This document shows, piece by piece, positions 12,788 to 20,947 of a stretch of 28,633 bases of DNA (the stretch's first letter is position 1; each line of letters opens with the position of its first letter). Source of the DNA: a virus. Made by a program: the position numbers and the translations under genes. The notes beneath the pieces are model-generated. The model made no database searches, had not been told where the DNA came from, and was given only the letters and a program-made list of their open reading frames with translations. The stretch is from IMG/VR virus record IMGVR_UViG_3300031774_000103, positions 1 to 28,633 of that record; one strand, 5' to 3'.

Positions 12788-12939
12788 TACAAACAGTTCT
12801 ACTTATTATAGTATTACAAGCAATTGTTATATCAATTACAGGATGCTCACAAACAGCACCAGATTCTGTTAAAGCAGGTCAGCTAGTTTGTCAGCCTAAA
12901 GATTCTAAATTATGTATAGGATGGAAATATGATTTATAA
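12784..12939 (+). CDS. Small lipoprotein, 51 residues
   Basis: ATG at 12784 overlaps the nrdJ stop (ATGA), with AGAGGG upstream. A hydrophobic signal (QTVLLIIVLQAIVISI) leads to a lipobox ITGC with C21 as the lipid-modified residue, leaving a mature peptide of 31 residues with two cysteines and a C-terminal WKYDL. Serine at +2 favours outer-membrane sorting. Size and type recall outer-membrane spanins, but the mature part is short, and superinfection exclusion is equally possible. It overlaps the next small membrane gene by 11 nt. Confidence 0.8.
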   Translation: MIQTVLLIIVLQAIVISITGCSQTAPDSVKAGQLVCQPKDSKLCIGWKYDL

Positions 12940-13042
12940 AGTTAGAGATTTAATTATGCTACTGATAGCAGGAGTTTCTGCGGGTTGTCTAGTGTACATT
13001 GTTATGTTCCTAGATGCTCTTAGAAAGGGGTGGCTTGTATAG
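12929..13042 (+). CDS. Very small membrane protein, 37 residues
   Basis: ATG at 12929 within the end of the lipoprotein gene; AGGATGG is a fair ribosome binding site. One membrane segment (LIMLLIAGVSAGCLVYIVMFL) is flanked by basic residues on both ends (KVRD and RKGW). It is tightly packed between two other membrane-related genes. It is too short for a usual inner-membrane spanin; it could be a small holin or antiholin or a partner of the lipoprotein. Confidence 0.6.
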   Translation: MIYKVRDLIMLLIAGVSAGCLVYIVMFLDALRKGWLV

Positions 13043-13072
13043 CCAATGTTTTACATTAATATAGGAGACAAT

Positions 13073-13315
13073 ATGTTAGAAAAAGTAAAGAACGGTGCTG
13101 ATGGTGCGATTGACGTTGGCATTAAACTGATTAGCTTATCAATTATATTACAGATTATCTTTGGTCCAAAGGTAGCCTTCCTAACTGGAGATGTAATTGG
13201 TTCTATCTTAGGTATAGTATGGACCTTAGGCAATGGGGGATTGGCAGGTATAATCGCAGCCCTTATTATTTGGAGACTACTCGACAAAGATATAGTCGAT
13301 GAGCTTAAAGACTAA
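13073..13315 (+). CDS. Two-span membrane protein, 80 residues (holin candidate)
   Basis: ATG at 13073 has AGGAGA upstream; the longer form from 13046 lacks a ribosome binding site. A short amphipathic N-terminus (MLEKVKNGADGAIDVG) is followed by two hydrophobic segments (LISLSIILQIIFG and, after a turn, ILGIVWTLGNGGLAGIIAALIIW) and a charged tail (RLLDKDIVDELKD). Size, two spans and the charged C-terminus fit a class II holin. No endolysin is found next to it or in the window, so the lysis role is only a suggestion. Position in the early block is unusual for a holin. Confidence 0.75.
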   Translation: MLEKVKNGADGAIDVGIKLISLSIILQIIFGPKVAFLTGDVIGSILGIVWTLGNGGLAGIIAALIIWRLLDKDIVDELKD

Positions 13316-13448
13316 GGCTAACAAAACTTGGGGTCTCGTCCGTATGGATGGGACTTCCAAGCTATACTACAAATTAAGGAGTGACAAGAAATCTGTCACC
13401 GGTGACAAAGTTAATCCAAGACTTTGGCAAACTGACTGGAGGAAGTAA
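13299..13448 (+). CDS. Small basic protein, 49 residues, overlapping the membrane gene
   Basis: An open frame from an ATG at 13299 (17-nt overlap with the previous gene) to the stop right before the next start. It has no clear ribosome binding site, so translation would depend on coupling. Basic composition with three tryptophans (NKTWGLVRMD, RLWQTDWRK). It fills what would otherwise be a 133-nt gap and contains palindrome copy 7 (read as SVTGDK). It may be a real gene, or the stretch may be a spacer holding the palindrome. Confidence 0.5.
   Translation: MSLKTKANKTWGLVRMDGTSKLYYKLRSDKKSVTGDKVNPRLWQTDWRK
13394..13407. repeat. 14-bp palindrome TGTCACCGGTGACA, copy 7
   Basis: Perfect copy, 42 bp before the GTG of the nuclease-like gene at 13449, inside the weak 13299 frame (VTGD frame). 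Confidence 0.85.
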
Positions 13449-13883
13449 GTGAACGAGAATAAAGTTATTAAAGCACTTAACAGTATGAAGTATAACTTTG
13501 AACCTATGGATGATAGGTTCTCAAGGTACGATGCTTTTGATAAAGAGCACGGGATTATGCTAGAGATTAAGTGTAGGAATAAACACTACCCCGACACATT
13601 AATAGAGAAGATGAAGTATGATTGGAACAAGAACTTTGCAGAGGAGAACAACCTAGAGTTTTGGTACGCAGTATCAATGCCTAACAAACCCGGCAGTCAT
13701 ACAATATATATCTTTGACCCCGCTAATTTAGAATCAGACGAAGATGGATATGATTTTAAGTGGCACATAAAAAAACTCCCTGAGAACACAGAGTTCCGAG
13801 GGAGTCAATGGATAGACAAAGAAGTTGGTTATCTACATATAGATGATTGTCTAATATCTTTTGAAGAACGTACTAATCATTAG
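13449..13883 (+). CDS. Nuclease-like protein (PD-(D/E)XK type), last gene of the plus-strand arm
   Basis: 144 residues from a GTG at 13449 with GGAGGAAG just upstream. The N-terminus has FSRYDAFDKEHGIMLEIKCR (about 24-43), with the spacing of a PD-(D/E)XK core: D28 or D31, then E39-x-K41. An alpha/beta pattern follows with FWYAVSMPNKPGSHTIYIFD. It could be a small endonuclease or a holding domain that has lost activity. It converges with the late operon: its last 11 nt overlap the end of the 13873 gene. A minus-strand terminator is embedded in its 3' third (13769-13805), so the same DNA codes for protein and stops the opposite transcript. Confidence 0.78.
   Translation: MNENKVIKALNSMKYNFEPMDDRFSRYDAFDKEHGIMLEIKCRNKHYPDTLIEKMKYDWNKNFAEENNLEFWYAVSMPNKPGSHTIYIFDPANLESDEDGYDFKWHIKKLPENTEFRGSQWIDKEVGYLHIDDCLISFEERTNH
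13769..13805 (-). terminator. Rho-independent terminator of the late (minus-strand) operon, inside a plus-strand gene
   Basis: Read on the minus strand: ACTCCCT (13805-13799) pairs perfectly with AGGGAGT (13781-13775), with an inner GAAC/GTTC pair across a small internal loop, followed by seven T residues (A run 13769-13775 on the plus strand; the first overlaps the stem). It lies about 70 nt past the stop of the last late gene. Confidence 0.85.
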
Positions 13884-15495
13884 AATTATTTCCTTGGTAC
13901 TGAGGTACAGACATAAGACCTGCACCTACACCCGCCTGTTGCCTAGCTTTTTCATAGGCTAGGTCAGCAGATTTGGGCACAGCATACTGTAGTTCTGTAA
14001 GTTGTTCCGCCCAGTTAAACTTATCTTGGTCCTTAACTTTCCTCTTTAATGTTGTATTTGCTAGAGGAGTTAGCTTCTTAACAGGATTTCTTATGTCTCC
14101 TACAAACGGAGGAGTAACTGCTAACACTCTATTAGGTAATAGTTTTGACATACCCGGTATTTTTTCTAGGAAGTTATGCTCATCACTAACAGACATAATA
14201 AATTTACCGTTAGGTTTAACACCTACAATTACATTAACACCACCTTCTGTTATAGAAGAACCTTTTAAACCGTAGTTAGTCCATACGTTTCCTGATTCTT
14301 TATCTATTTTAAATATAGGTTTAGAGTTACCTCTGTAATCTGCACCTTCTAAAAGTTTTTTAAGTTCTTTTAAATTCTTTGGATTAGCATCTGTAAGAGT
14401 TCTTTGCATAGCATTAAACCTAGCATCAAGACCACCAAGAACATCATCATAGTGCCTTCCACTCTTGTTCATACCCCTGCCCCTGTCTTCAAAACCACCA
14501 CGTTTTATATACAGTTTAGTTCCTTTAGAATCTTTAAAAGGTATTCCTTTACCATCTTTCCATACAGAGCCTATATGTTTCTCAATAAAACTATACTCTT
14601 GTTTAGTAGGAACTCCTCCAAGACCTGCTGTCATACCTTTTGTTAGCTTACCATACTGACCTTTTTTAAATGGTTGATATCCACGAACACCTAAGAATTT
14701 ATTAAAGTCAGAAAGTATTTGCTTACCTCCTACTCTACCTGACTGTTCTAATATATGGGCATTTGCTAAAGCTCTGTGTACTAGCTCTATATTTTTATCG
14801 TTCTTGTGAGATAAGAAAGAACCCTCAAGTAAACCTTTGTTTATTCCTTCACTTCTATACAGAGCTCTAGAGTAAGGACTTAAAGCATTAGATAATAGAT
14901 TCATACCACCATAAGCACCGGTCTTCATAAACCCAGTTAGTTTCTTACCTGCTTCGTATCTTCTTATATTAGAAGAGCTTCGTATAACATCATCAGCTTG
15001 CATTAGAACTTGCTTTTGAAAAGGAGTTGTAAACTTCATTGAATCTGTAAGCAATCCTTGCTTCATTGCTTCAACCACATCTACAGTTCTCTGAGTTTTA
15101 CCGTAGTAACCTTGTATAAAATTAGGTATTGAGCTTGCAGTAAATCCTTTCATAACGTCAGAGTTTACATCTGCTCCTGCTTTAATAGCATCATCAACAC
15201 CCTTAACACCTTTGGTAAACATACCGCCACCAATTAAATTAAGAGGGTCTACCAGTAAGTTTGCAGTTCCAGTTAATAGATAGCTAGTTTTACCTAAAGC
15301 ATCTCTTTCAGAAAACTTTTGTTTAGCTAGGTCCTCAGATACTAATTGTTCAAAGTCATAGTTCTCTTCTTGATTCCAACCACGCTTAAGACCCTCAAAG
15401 CGAGTCTCGTCATCCCTCTTAGCACCTACAAAGTATCCTTGTATTGCGTTAGCAGGTCTGTCAAGGTCCTCCATTAAGTCACTAAACCAACCCAT
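13873..15495 (-). CDS. Internal virion protein-like, last gene of the late operon
   Basis: 540 residues, start at 15495 overlapping the previous stop by one base (TAATG). It is a large basic protein, rich in Gly, Lys and Asn, with a hydrophobic stretch near 68-95 (YLLTGTANLLVDPLNLIGGG) and many short amphipathic segments. No enzymatic motif is seen. Its place after two other large internal-protein-like genes and before the terminator is that of T7 gp15/gp16, which are ejected into the cell with the DNA. Assignment is by position and composition. Confidence 0.7.
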   Translation of the reverse strand: MGWFSDLMEDLDRPANAIQGYFVGAKRDDETRFEGLKRGWNQEENYDFEQLVSEDLAKQKFSERDALGKTSYLLTGTANLLVDPLNLIGGGMFTKGVKGVDDAIKAGADVNSDVMKGFTASSIPNFIQGYYGKTQRTVDVVEAMKQGLLTDSMKFTTPFQKQVLMQADDVIRSSSNIRRYEAGKKLTGFMKTGAYGGMNLLSNALSPYSRALYRSEGINKGLLEGSFLSHKNDKNIELVHRALANAHILEQSGRVGGKQILSDFNKFLGVRGYQPFKKGQYGKLTKGMTAGLGGVPTKQEYSFIEKHIGSVWKDGKGIPFKDSKGTKLYIKRGGFEDRGRGMNKSGRHYDDVLGGLDARFNAMQRTLTDANPKNLKELKKLLEGADYRGNSKPIFKIDKESGNVWTNYGLKGSSITEGGVNVIVGVKPNGKFIMSVSDEHNFLEKIPGMSKLLPNRVLAVTPPFVGDIRNPVKKLTPLANTTLKRKVKDQDKFNWAEQLTELQYAVPKSADLAYEKARQQAGVGAGLMSVPQYQGNNSND

Positions 15496-18410
15496 TAATT
15501 AGCCCTCTTAAGAGCTTGCTTTGCTTCCTTACTTATCCTTCTTAATTCTTTTTGCATTCTCTTTAATTCTTCATTATAAGAGTCTGAATTAACACGTCCT
15601 CCTTTATTGTCAGCAACCTTCTTTCTTATTTTTCTAGTAAGAGAATCAATTTTATTTTGATACTTATAACCTACACGCATCTTCATTTTCTTTTCGTCAT
15701 AAGTTTTAACCTTAATACCGATAGCTCCTAGAAGTGCTTCGTTTAAAGTCTTATCATCTTTAGTTGGATGTCTCTTACCATTAGCTTGATAAGCATTATA
15801 TATGCTAAACCCTTGATGAAAGAAAGGTAAGAACTCTTTACCTATGATGTTAGCCCTAGCTTTTAACTCATCCTCCATAACTCCTGAACCTACTCCCGGT
15901 TCCATCTGTTGTGTGAATGTATCAAATCCTGTAACTGCTTTGGCTATACCACCAATAGCACCACCTGATGGCTGTAAAGGTGCGGGAAGACCCGGTACGC
16001 TAAACCCTTGTTGGCTTGTGCTAAACACATCACCCGCAGGAATCCACCTCGATACATCTAGATACTTCTCGTTAGGAAGTTTAATCATTGTATTAGCCCC
16101 AGGAATTCCTAGTACATCGAAGCCCATATTCAGCTCCTCGTATCTCTTCCTCTCTGTCCTGTACTCCTCATCGTCCGCAGCTAAATCGTTAGCAGCATTT
16201 AAGATTAGACCCCATTTAGCTATCTTCCAAGGTCTCTTCATTACTGTTTCAGCTACGATAGGTGCAGCTCTATATGTATAAGAGATAAATGGCATAGCAG
16301 TCTCACGCATTAGTTCTACTGCAGGTGCATCAATCTCATAGTCAAGCATATACTTACGAGCAAAAGCTGCTGCTTCTGCGTACTGGTCATCAGTAGGTGT
16401 AATACCTTCTCTAACATTCTTAGCTAAGTGGTCCTTAAATAAAGCTAGACGGAAGACGCCATCCTCTGCACTGTATAGCTTATCTAGTGGAGTTTTACCT
16501 GCGTGTTTCTTTGTACTCTCCCACATATTATCTAACAGCTTGTCATCATTCTGAGCACCTATCTTCATATACTTCTTGTAGGTGTCTACCTCAAAGTCTG
16601 TCAGTTCTCTCTTCATCATATCAGCATTAAAGACTCCTAACTTCTCAGCCATTTTAAAGTCTTCACTCTTAGTCTTGTTACCTAAAGGAGTAAACGCGTT
16701 AAAGAAATCTTTACCTGCTGAGCCTAAGTGTTTGTACTGACCGTCAACTAAATCATACAGAACTACGTTAGACATAACATTGTTCATATGTACTACTGGG
16801 TTAAGAGATGTTTTAGTTCTCTTCCAAAACTGTAATGCTTTGTGGTGTAGCGTAGAGAATCCTCCGTACCTACCTTGTCGATACTTCTTCATTCTGTTAG
16901 CCCATACTAAATCTCTATGAACTTCTGGAGATACATACCTACCTGCTAAGTTTCCAAACTCTCGAACTCTAGTTCCTTTCTTTCCTACTTTAACAAAAGT
17001 TTCAGGCATCTTTATAAAACCTTCTGGCACATTTTCTGGTGCTACATTCTTAGGTAATACAACATCATTTCCCATTTTAGTTATATCATCATAGAATTTA
17101 AACGTAGCTACATCGTTAGTCATTAGCTTACCAGTCTTAGCCATAGCAAATGTAGAGCTTATAATCTCACCCATCTTTGCTCTTTCTTCGGGAGTATAAT
17201 CTTTATTCATAAGGACTTGACCCTTACCTTTTTTAATTATCCTGTATCCGTTAGCTTCTTCTTCTTTAATTCTAGAAGCTAATGTCTGACCTTTTCTAGG
17301 TCTAAATGTTTTATCTCTACCTCTACGAACAAACTCAGTAGCAATTACGCCTACATTATTTTCATCTCTAACTATTCTTTTCTTTCTAGGGTCAGCAGTT
17401 TTTTCGTAAGAGCGATATAAATATTTTTTCTTGTTGGCTTTAAACACATCCTTATCTAACAAACCTAAGTCTACTAATTGTTTTCCTAAACCATTAACAA
17501 CATCTCTACCTTCTTTTCCTAACGCTTTAACATCAGGAGTCATAAGCTCCATCTCAGACTTAGATAACTTCTCGTCAGTCATAAGTTTGTATAGTGCTCT
17601 ATCTTGTTCAGGAGATAACTTGTTAAATTTTTCAAGAACTTCATTAAAGTCACCAGCCCATTTGTTTTCTAATATCCTTCTGTTACCTTTGGCTTTAACA
17701 TAGTTATCAGGAAGACCATAGTTTTCTATAATCCAACCGCCCATAGTCTTACCAAATCTAGTCTGTCCGAACTTATCAGCAGCTTTTTTACCAGCAGAAT
17801 AAGCTGGGCGTATAGGAGCAGCAACGCTTCTTTGAAATATGTTTAATTCTTTTGCAAACTCTCCGTCATCTATAGCTTTACCTATGTTAGAATATCCGTT
17901 TTTAAGTGCAGGAACAAGTGTTTTGTTTGCTTTGTACATAGCAGGAGACAGAACAGTACCACCGGCAATACCTATAAGAGTGTTGTTTACACGAGTCATA
18001 CCTTCTTCTTCGTCTACATATCCTAGAGGTGCAGAAAGACCTCCGGCAATAGCTCCTGCTTTTGCTGCGGATGCAATGTTCTTTGCTTTCATTCCGGGAA
18101 TAAACCAACCTATAGGGTCTCCAAACAAACCTGCAGTATAAGCAGCCATCATAGAACCACCATAGGTTTCGTTTTGTAGATACATATTAAGTTTCTTTTG
18201 GTCTCTAGCCATCTGTTCTTCATCAGTGCCTAGCAACTGCTTGACTCCTCTCCAAGTATCTGCCATACCCATACGAGCAACAAAAGCTAACTTATCTGCA
18301 TAAGTTTCTTCTTCGTACCCGAGTAAAGGTTGTGTGTTGTTAGTTACAGAATCTTTTTTATCTTCTTCTTTATCAGTATCCAAGTAACTAAATCTATCTG
18401 AGATAGCCAT
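15495..18410 (-). CDS. Large internal virion (ejection) protein, 971 residues
   Basis: The longest gene here. The acidic N-terminus is followed by Gly/Ala-rich hydrophobic segments at about 85-160 (MMAAYTAGLFGDPIGWFIPG, AGAIAGGLSAPLGY, TLIGIAGGTVLSPAMY), which could insert in the host membrane. Then come a long helical, Lys-rich middle, a TSLNPVVHMNNVMSNVVLYD segment near 535, and a coiled-coil, very basic C-terminus ending in KEAKQALKRAN. T7 gp16 (1318 residues) has the same place and general role in building the DNA ejection channel. Unlike gp16, no transglycosylase motif is apparent by eye. The stop overlaps the next start (TAATG). Confidence 0.78.
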   Translation of the reverse strand: MAISDRFSYLDTDKEEDKKDSVTNNTQPLLGYEEETYADKLAFVARMGMADTWRGVKQLLGTDEEQMARDQKKLNMYLQNETYGGSMMAAYTAGLFGDPIGWFIPGMKAKNIASAAKAGAIAGGLSAPLGYVDEEEGMTRVNNTLIGIAGGTVLSPAMYKANKTLVPALKNGYSNIGKAIDDGEFAKELNIFQRSVAAPIRPAYSAGKKAADKFGQTRFGKTMGGWIIENYGLPDNYVKAKGNRRILENKWAGDFNEVLEKFNKLSPEQDRALYKLMTDEKLSKSEMELMTPDVKALGKEGRDVVNGLGKQLVDLGLLDKDVFKANKKKYLYRSYEKTADPRKKRIVRDENNVGVIATEFVRRGRDKTFRPRKGQTLASRIKEEEANGYRIIKKGKGQVLMNKDYTPEERAKMGEIISSTFAMAKTGKLMTNDVATFKFYDDITKMGNDVVLPKNVAPENVPEGFIKMPETFVKVGKKGTRVREFGNLAGRYVSPEVHRDLVWANRMKKYRQGRYGGFSTLHHKALQFWKRTKTSLNPVVHMNNVMSNVVLYDLVDGQYKHLGSAGKDFFNAFTPLGNKTKSEDFKMAEKLGVFNADMMKRELTDFEVDTYKKYMKIGAQNDDKLLDNMWESTKKHAGKTPLDKLYSAEDGVFRLALFKDHLAKNVREGITPTDDQYAEAAAFARKYMLDYEIDAPAVELMRETAMPFISYTYRAAPIVAETVMKRPWKIAKWGLILNAANDLAADDEEYRTERKRYEELNMGFDVLGIPGANTMIKLPNEKYLDVSRWIPAGDVFSTSQQGFSVPGLPAPLQPSGGAIGGIAKAVTGFDTFTQQMEPGVGSGVMEDELKARANIIGKEFLPFFHQGFSIYNAYQANGKRHPTKDDKTLNEALLGAIGIKVKTYDEKKMKMRVGYKYQNKIDSLTRKIRKKVADNKGGRVNSDSYNEELKRMQKELRRISKEAKQALKRAN

Positions 18411-20069
18411 TTAGACTCCTTTTCTTATAAACCACTGTCCGTTTCTTTGTATCATCTGTTTTTCTTTAATAAGTTTTTCTGACGGTGTACCTTTTCCTCT
18501 CCACTTAACTAGAGTTCCTTGTATACCTTCCATCTCAGACATTTTAGTATCTAATGTAGAACTTTTATTTTTTGATAAAGATTCTAAATACAAAACAGCT
18601 TCCGTTTCTTTTCCTTCTTGAACAAGCTGTGTAATATACTGACCATTAGTTAGACTATTTGATACTCCATTAATTTCTTTAGGCTTTTCTTTTAATACTT
18701 TAACAGAAATATCTTCAGCACTTGACATCTGTTCGTATGGAACAGGAACAACTACAACATTACTTTCTGCTTCTCCTTGTTGAGCTTGAGGATTTTCAAC
18801 AACTACAGCTACCGTTTCTCCATTATTAGACTCTTCACTGTTATTGTGGTCAAGCATAAGTTTTCTCATATAGTCACCTCTAAGTCCACCTTGACCTTTA
18901 ATAACTAAATTGTATCCTGCTTCACCTGCATTATCTCTAGCCCAATCTTCAAAGTCTGGATAACCCTCTACCCAATTACCTTCTTCAAACATACTACCAC
19001 CAGTATGATATTCTTGTTTGTATTTATCCCAAAGGTTATCATAAACATTTTGTTCTTTAGAAGACATACCATATTCTTCAGCTTCAGCTTCTTGTTGACC
19101 AATAGCTATTCCTTCTGCGTCTGTAACTGGTTCATATGTTTGTGTGTCTAAGTTATATTTAAGAACATCACTTCCACCGTCTTCATTTGGTCGTAACAAG
19201 TACATACCCTGTGCAGGCATTTGTAAGTTTCTATTCTTAAGCTCAGTTTCTAACTCAAGTGCTTCTGTTTGAGCTGCAACTAAATCTCTACTTCCTTCGA
19301 GACCTAAAGTCTGCTCTGTCTTATGAGCAACATCAGCATCAGCAAGAAGTTTTTTAATGTCATAATCTTTTTGCCATTGTGCGTCAGTAACATTTACTCT
19401 TGATTGTCTCCATTCAAAATCATTTCGTTCTAATGCTGAGCGTGCTTTAGATATATCAAGCTCACCTTGTCTAAGTTTATTAAGAATTTCATCTTGTACT
19501 TTAGCATAATCGTCTTTAGCTTGAAGTCTTTCTTGTTCAGTAGCTCTTAAACCAAAGTCACGTTCTTGTTGATAGATTAAGTTTTCGAACTTAGAGCCTT
19601 CTAGTGCGTGAGTCTTTTCAAATTCATATTCACTTTGTTGTTGAGAAGCTACATTAACAGCAGCATCAGATTCACGAGCTGCTACAGTTCTTTCATCTAA
19701 AGCTAATTTATCATTTTCTAATTGAATTGACCTAGCTTTGTCTATAAACTTCTGACCTATCTGTGGAAATCCTGCTTGAATAAATTTATTAGCAAGAGTT
19801 CTAGAAGTGTTAGGGTCATTAGGGTCCATATTGCTTGTTTCTTTCATAATGTTAGTTATAATCTCAGCCTTTTCTTGTTGTGCAGTTTTCATACCTGCCA
19901 TACCAGCGAGGTTTTGCATAAGCATACCTCCGGCTTGAGTTGCTCCATATACAGAAGCACGACCCGGTTGCAGTTGGGCTACCTTTAATGCTCTATCTCT
20001 AATGTTTACATTATCTGTTGTAGCTGAATCAAAGATATTAGCTATACCAAACATACTTTCTTCTGCCAT
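18411..20069 (-). CDS. Internal virion protein-like, coiled-coil rich, 552 residues
   Basis: Start at 20069 with AGGATA upstream. The first 110 residues are Gln/Ala/Gly-rich and resemble an assembly region. Residues about 110-290 are a nearly continuous alpha-helical, charged segment (KARSIQLENDKLALDERTVA onwards). The second half is acidic with low-complexity parts (VVVENPQAQQGEAESNVVVV). No catalytic motif. It ends one base before the 971-residue gene. It probably packs in the internal core or ejection apparatus, like T7 gp15. Position-based call. Confidence 0.72.
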   Translation of the reverse strand: MAEESMFGIANIFDSATTDNVNIRDRALKVAQLQPGRASVYGATQAGGMLMQNLAGMAGMKTAQQEKAEIITNIMKETSNMDPNDPNTSRTLANKFIQAGFPQIGQKFIDKARSIQLENDKLALDERTVAARESDAAVNVASQQQSEYEFEKTHALEGSKFENLIYQQERDFGLRATEQERLQAKDDYAKVQDEILNKLRQGELDISKARSALERNDFEWRQSRVNVTDAQWQKDYDIKKLLADADVAHKTEQTLGLEGSRDLVAAQTEALELETELKNRNLQMPAQGMYLLRPNEDGGSDVLKYNLDTQTYEPVTDAEGIAIGQQEAEAEEYGMSSKEQNVYDNLWDKYKQEYHTGGSMFEEGNWVEGYPDFEDWARDNAGEAGYNLVIKGQGGLRGDYMRKLMLDHNNSEESNNGETVAVVVENPQAQQGEAESNVVVVPVPYEQMSSAEDISVKVLKEKPKEINGVSNSLTNGQYITQLVQEGKETEAVLYLESLSKNKSSTLDTKMSEMEGIQGTLVKWRGKGTPSEKLIKEKQMIQRNGQWFIRKGV

Positions 20070-20103
20070 AATTGTATCCTATTTATAAATTACTAAAATT
20101 TTA

Positions 20104-20946
20104 TTATCTAAATAAATCACTTCTTCTAGCATTGTCTTGAGCACTACTAAAACCTGTTCCATTTCTTATTGCGTTAGTTCTAGCTGCATCTGTAAGCATA
20201 CTATAACCACTTTTTATATCTTGTATTAAAGGTTTAAAATTATAATCTTGTGCTTGACTTGCTAATCCTGACCAAAATCCTGCTGTAGTATCTGCAGTAT
20301 TGCTTCCTGCTGTAGATACTCCTGACATATTACCAGTAGCATTAGAACCTTGACCTACCATTCTTCCCAAATCTGCTTGAGGTGTTAGCATACCGGCTAC
20401 ATCTCTAGCTCCTGCACCCATACCAAGTGCTTCTGCTCTAAGCATATTCCTGTAGTCCATACCAGTTTGCATAGATTGCATTTGACCTCTCATTCTTTCT
20501 CTACCAATAGCATCTTCAATAGCCATTTGGTCATAGTAACCTTGTGTTCCAGTCCTGCCTTGTGCTATAGCAGCTTCTTGTCCTTGAAGTCTAGATTGAT
20601 TAAAAGCATCAGCATTAAAATCTTCAAACCTTTTAAACTGTTGTTGCTCCATAGCATATGGGTCGCCCATCATACTTTGTAATTCTTCATTTGCCATAGC
20701 AGAAGAGCCTAAGAATCCTTGCATCATAGCTTGATACTGTGGGTCTAGAGTTTGAAGTATTTGTTTTGTTTCGGGGTCAAACTCAACATTACCTGCAGGA
20801 CCATAGTTGCTCCAAGGTAGTGACCTATCGTAAGCTAGGTTTTGTTGGTCTATTTGAAACTGCTGATTTTTTTCCGCAGCTTTTTGTTGTTGCCTAGCGG
20901 AAAGCATACCAACTGCTGCCTTTGCTAAAAATGCTCCTATTGCCAT
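20104..20946 (-). CDS. Virion core protein, T7 gp14-like
   Basis: 280 residues. The N-terminus is small and hydrophobic (MAIGAFLAKAAVGMLSARQQ), then there is a Gln/Met/Ala-rich helical body with many QGQEAAIAQGRTG-like stretches. T7 gp14 (196 residues) is likewise Ala/Gln-rich, with an N-terminal hydrophobic segment that inserts in the outer membrane during ejection. The order small-medium-large (this gene, 552, 971 residues) mirrors gp14-gp15-gp16. Function inferred. A 34-nt gap follows before the next gene, with no promoter seen. Confidence 0.7.
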   Translation of the reverse strand: MAIGAFLAKAAVGMLSARQQQKAAEKNQQFQIDQQNLAYDRSLPWSNYGPAGNVEFDPETKQILQTLDPQYQAMMQGFLGSSAMANEELQSMMGDPYAMEQQQFKRFEDFNADAFNQSRLQGQEAAIAQGRTGTQGYYDQMAIEDAIGRERMRGQMQSMQTGMDYRNMLRAEALGMGAGARDVAGMLTPQADLGRMVGQGSNATGNMSGVSTAGSNTADTTAGFWSGLASQAQDYNFKPLIQDIKSGYSMLTDAARTNAIRNGTGFSSAQDNARRSDLFR

Positions 20947-20947
20947 C

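Noticed and set aside
13767-13805. -1 frameshift signal (A AAA AAA C followed by a stem) in the nuclease gene
   Set aside because: The stem starts with no spacer after the heptamer, and the shifted frame stops within a few codons; the minus-strand terminator explains both A run and stem.
13942-13963. CCTAGC/GCTAGG hairpin as plus-strand terminator
   Set aside because: No T run follows it; it lies in the coding part of the late gene.
17902-18108. Minus-strand Cys/Arg/Ser-rich 68-codon frame
   Set aside because: Alternative frame inside the 971-residue gene with unnatural composition.
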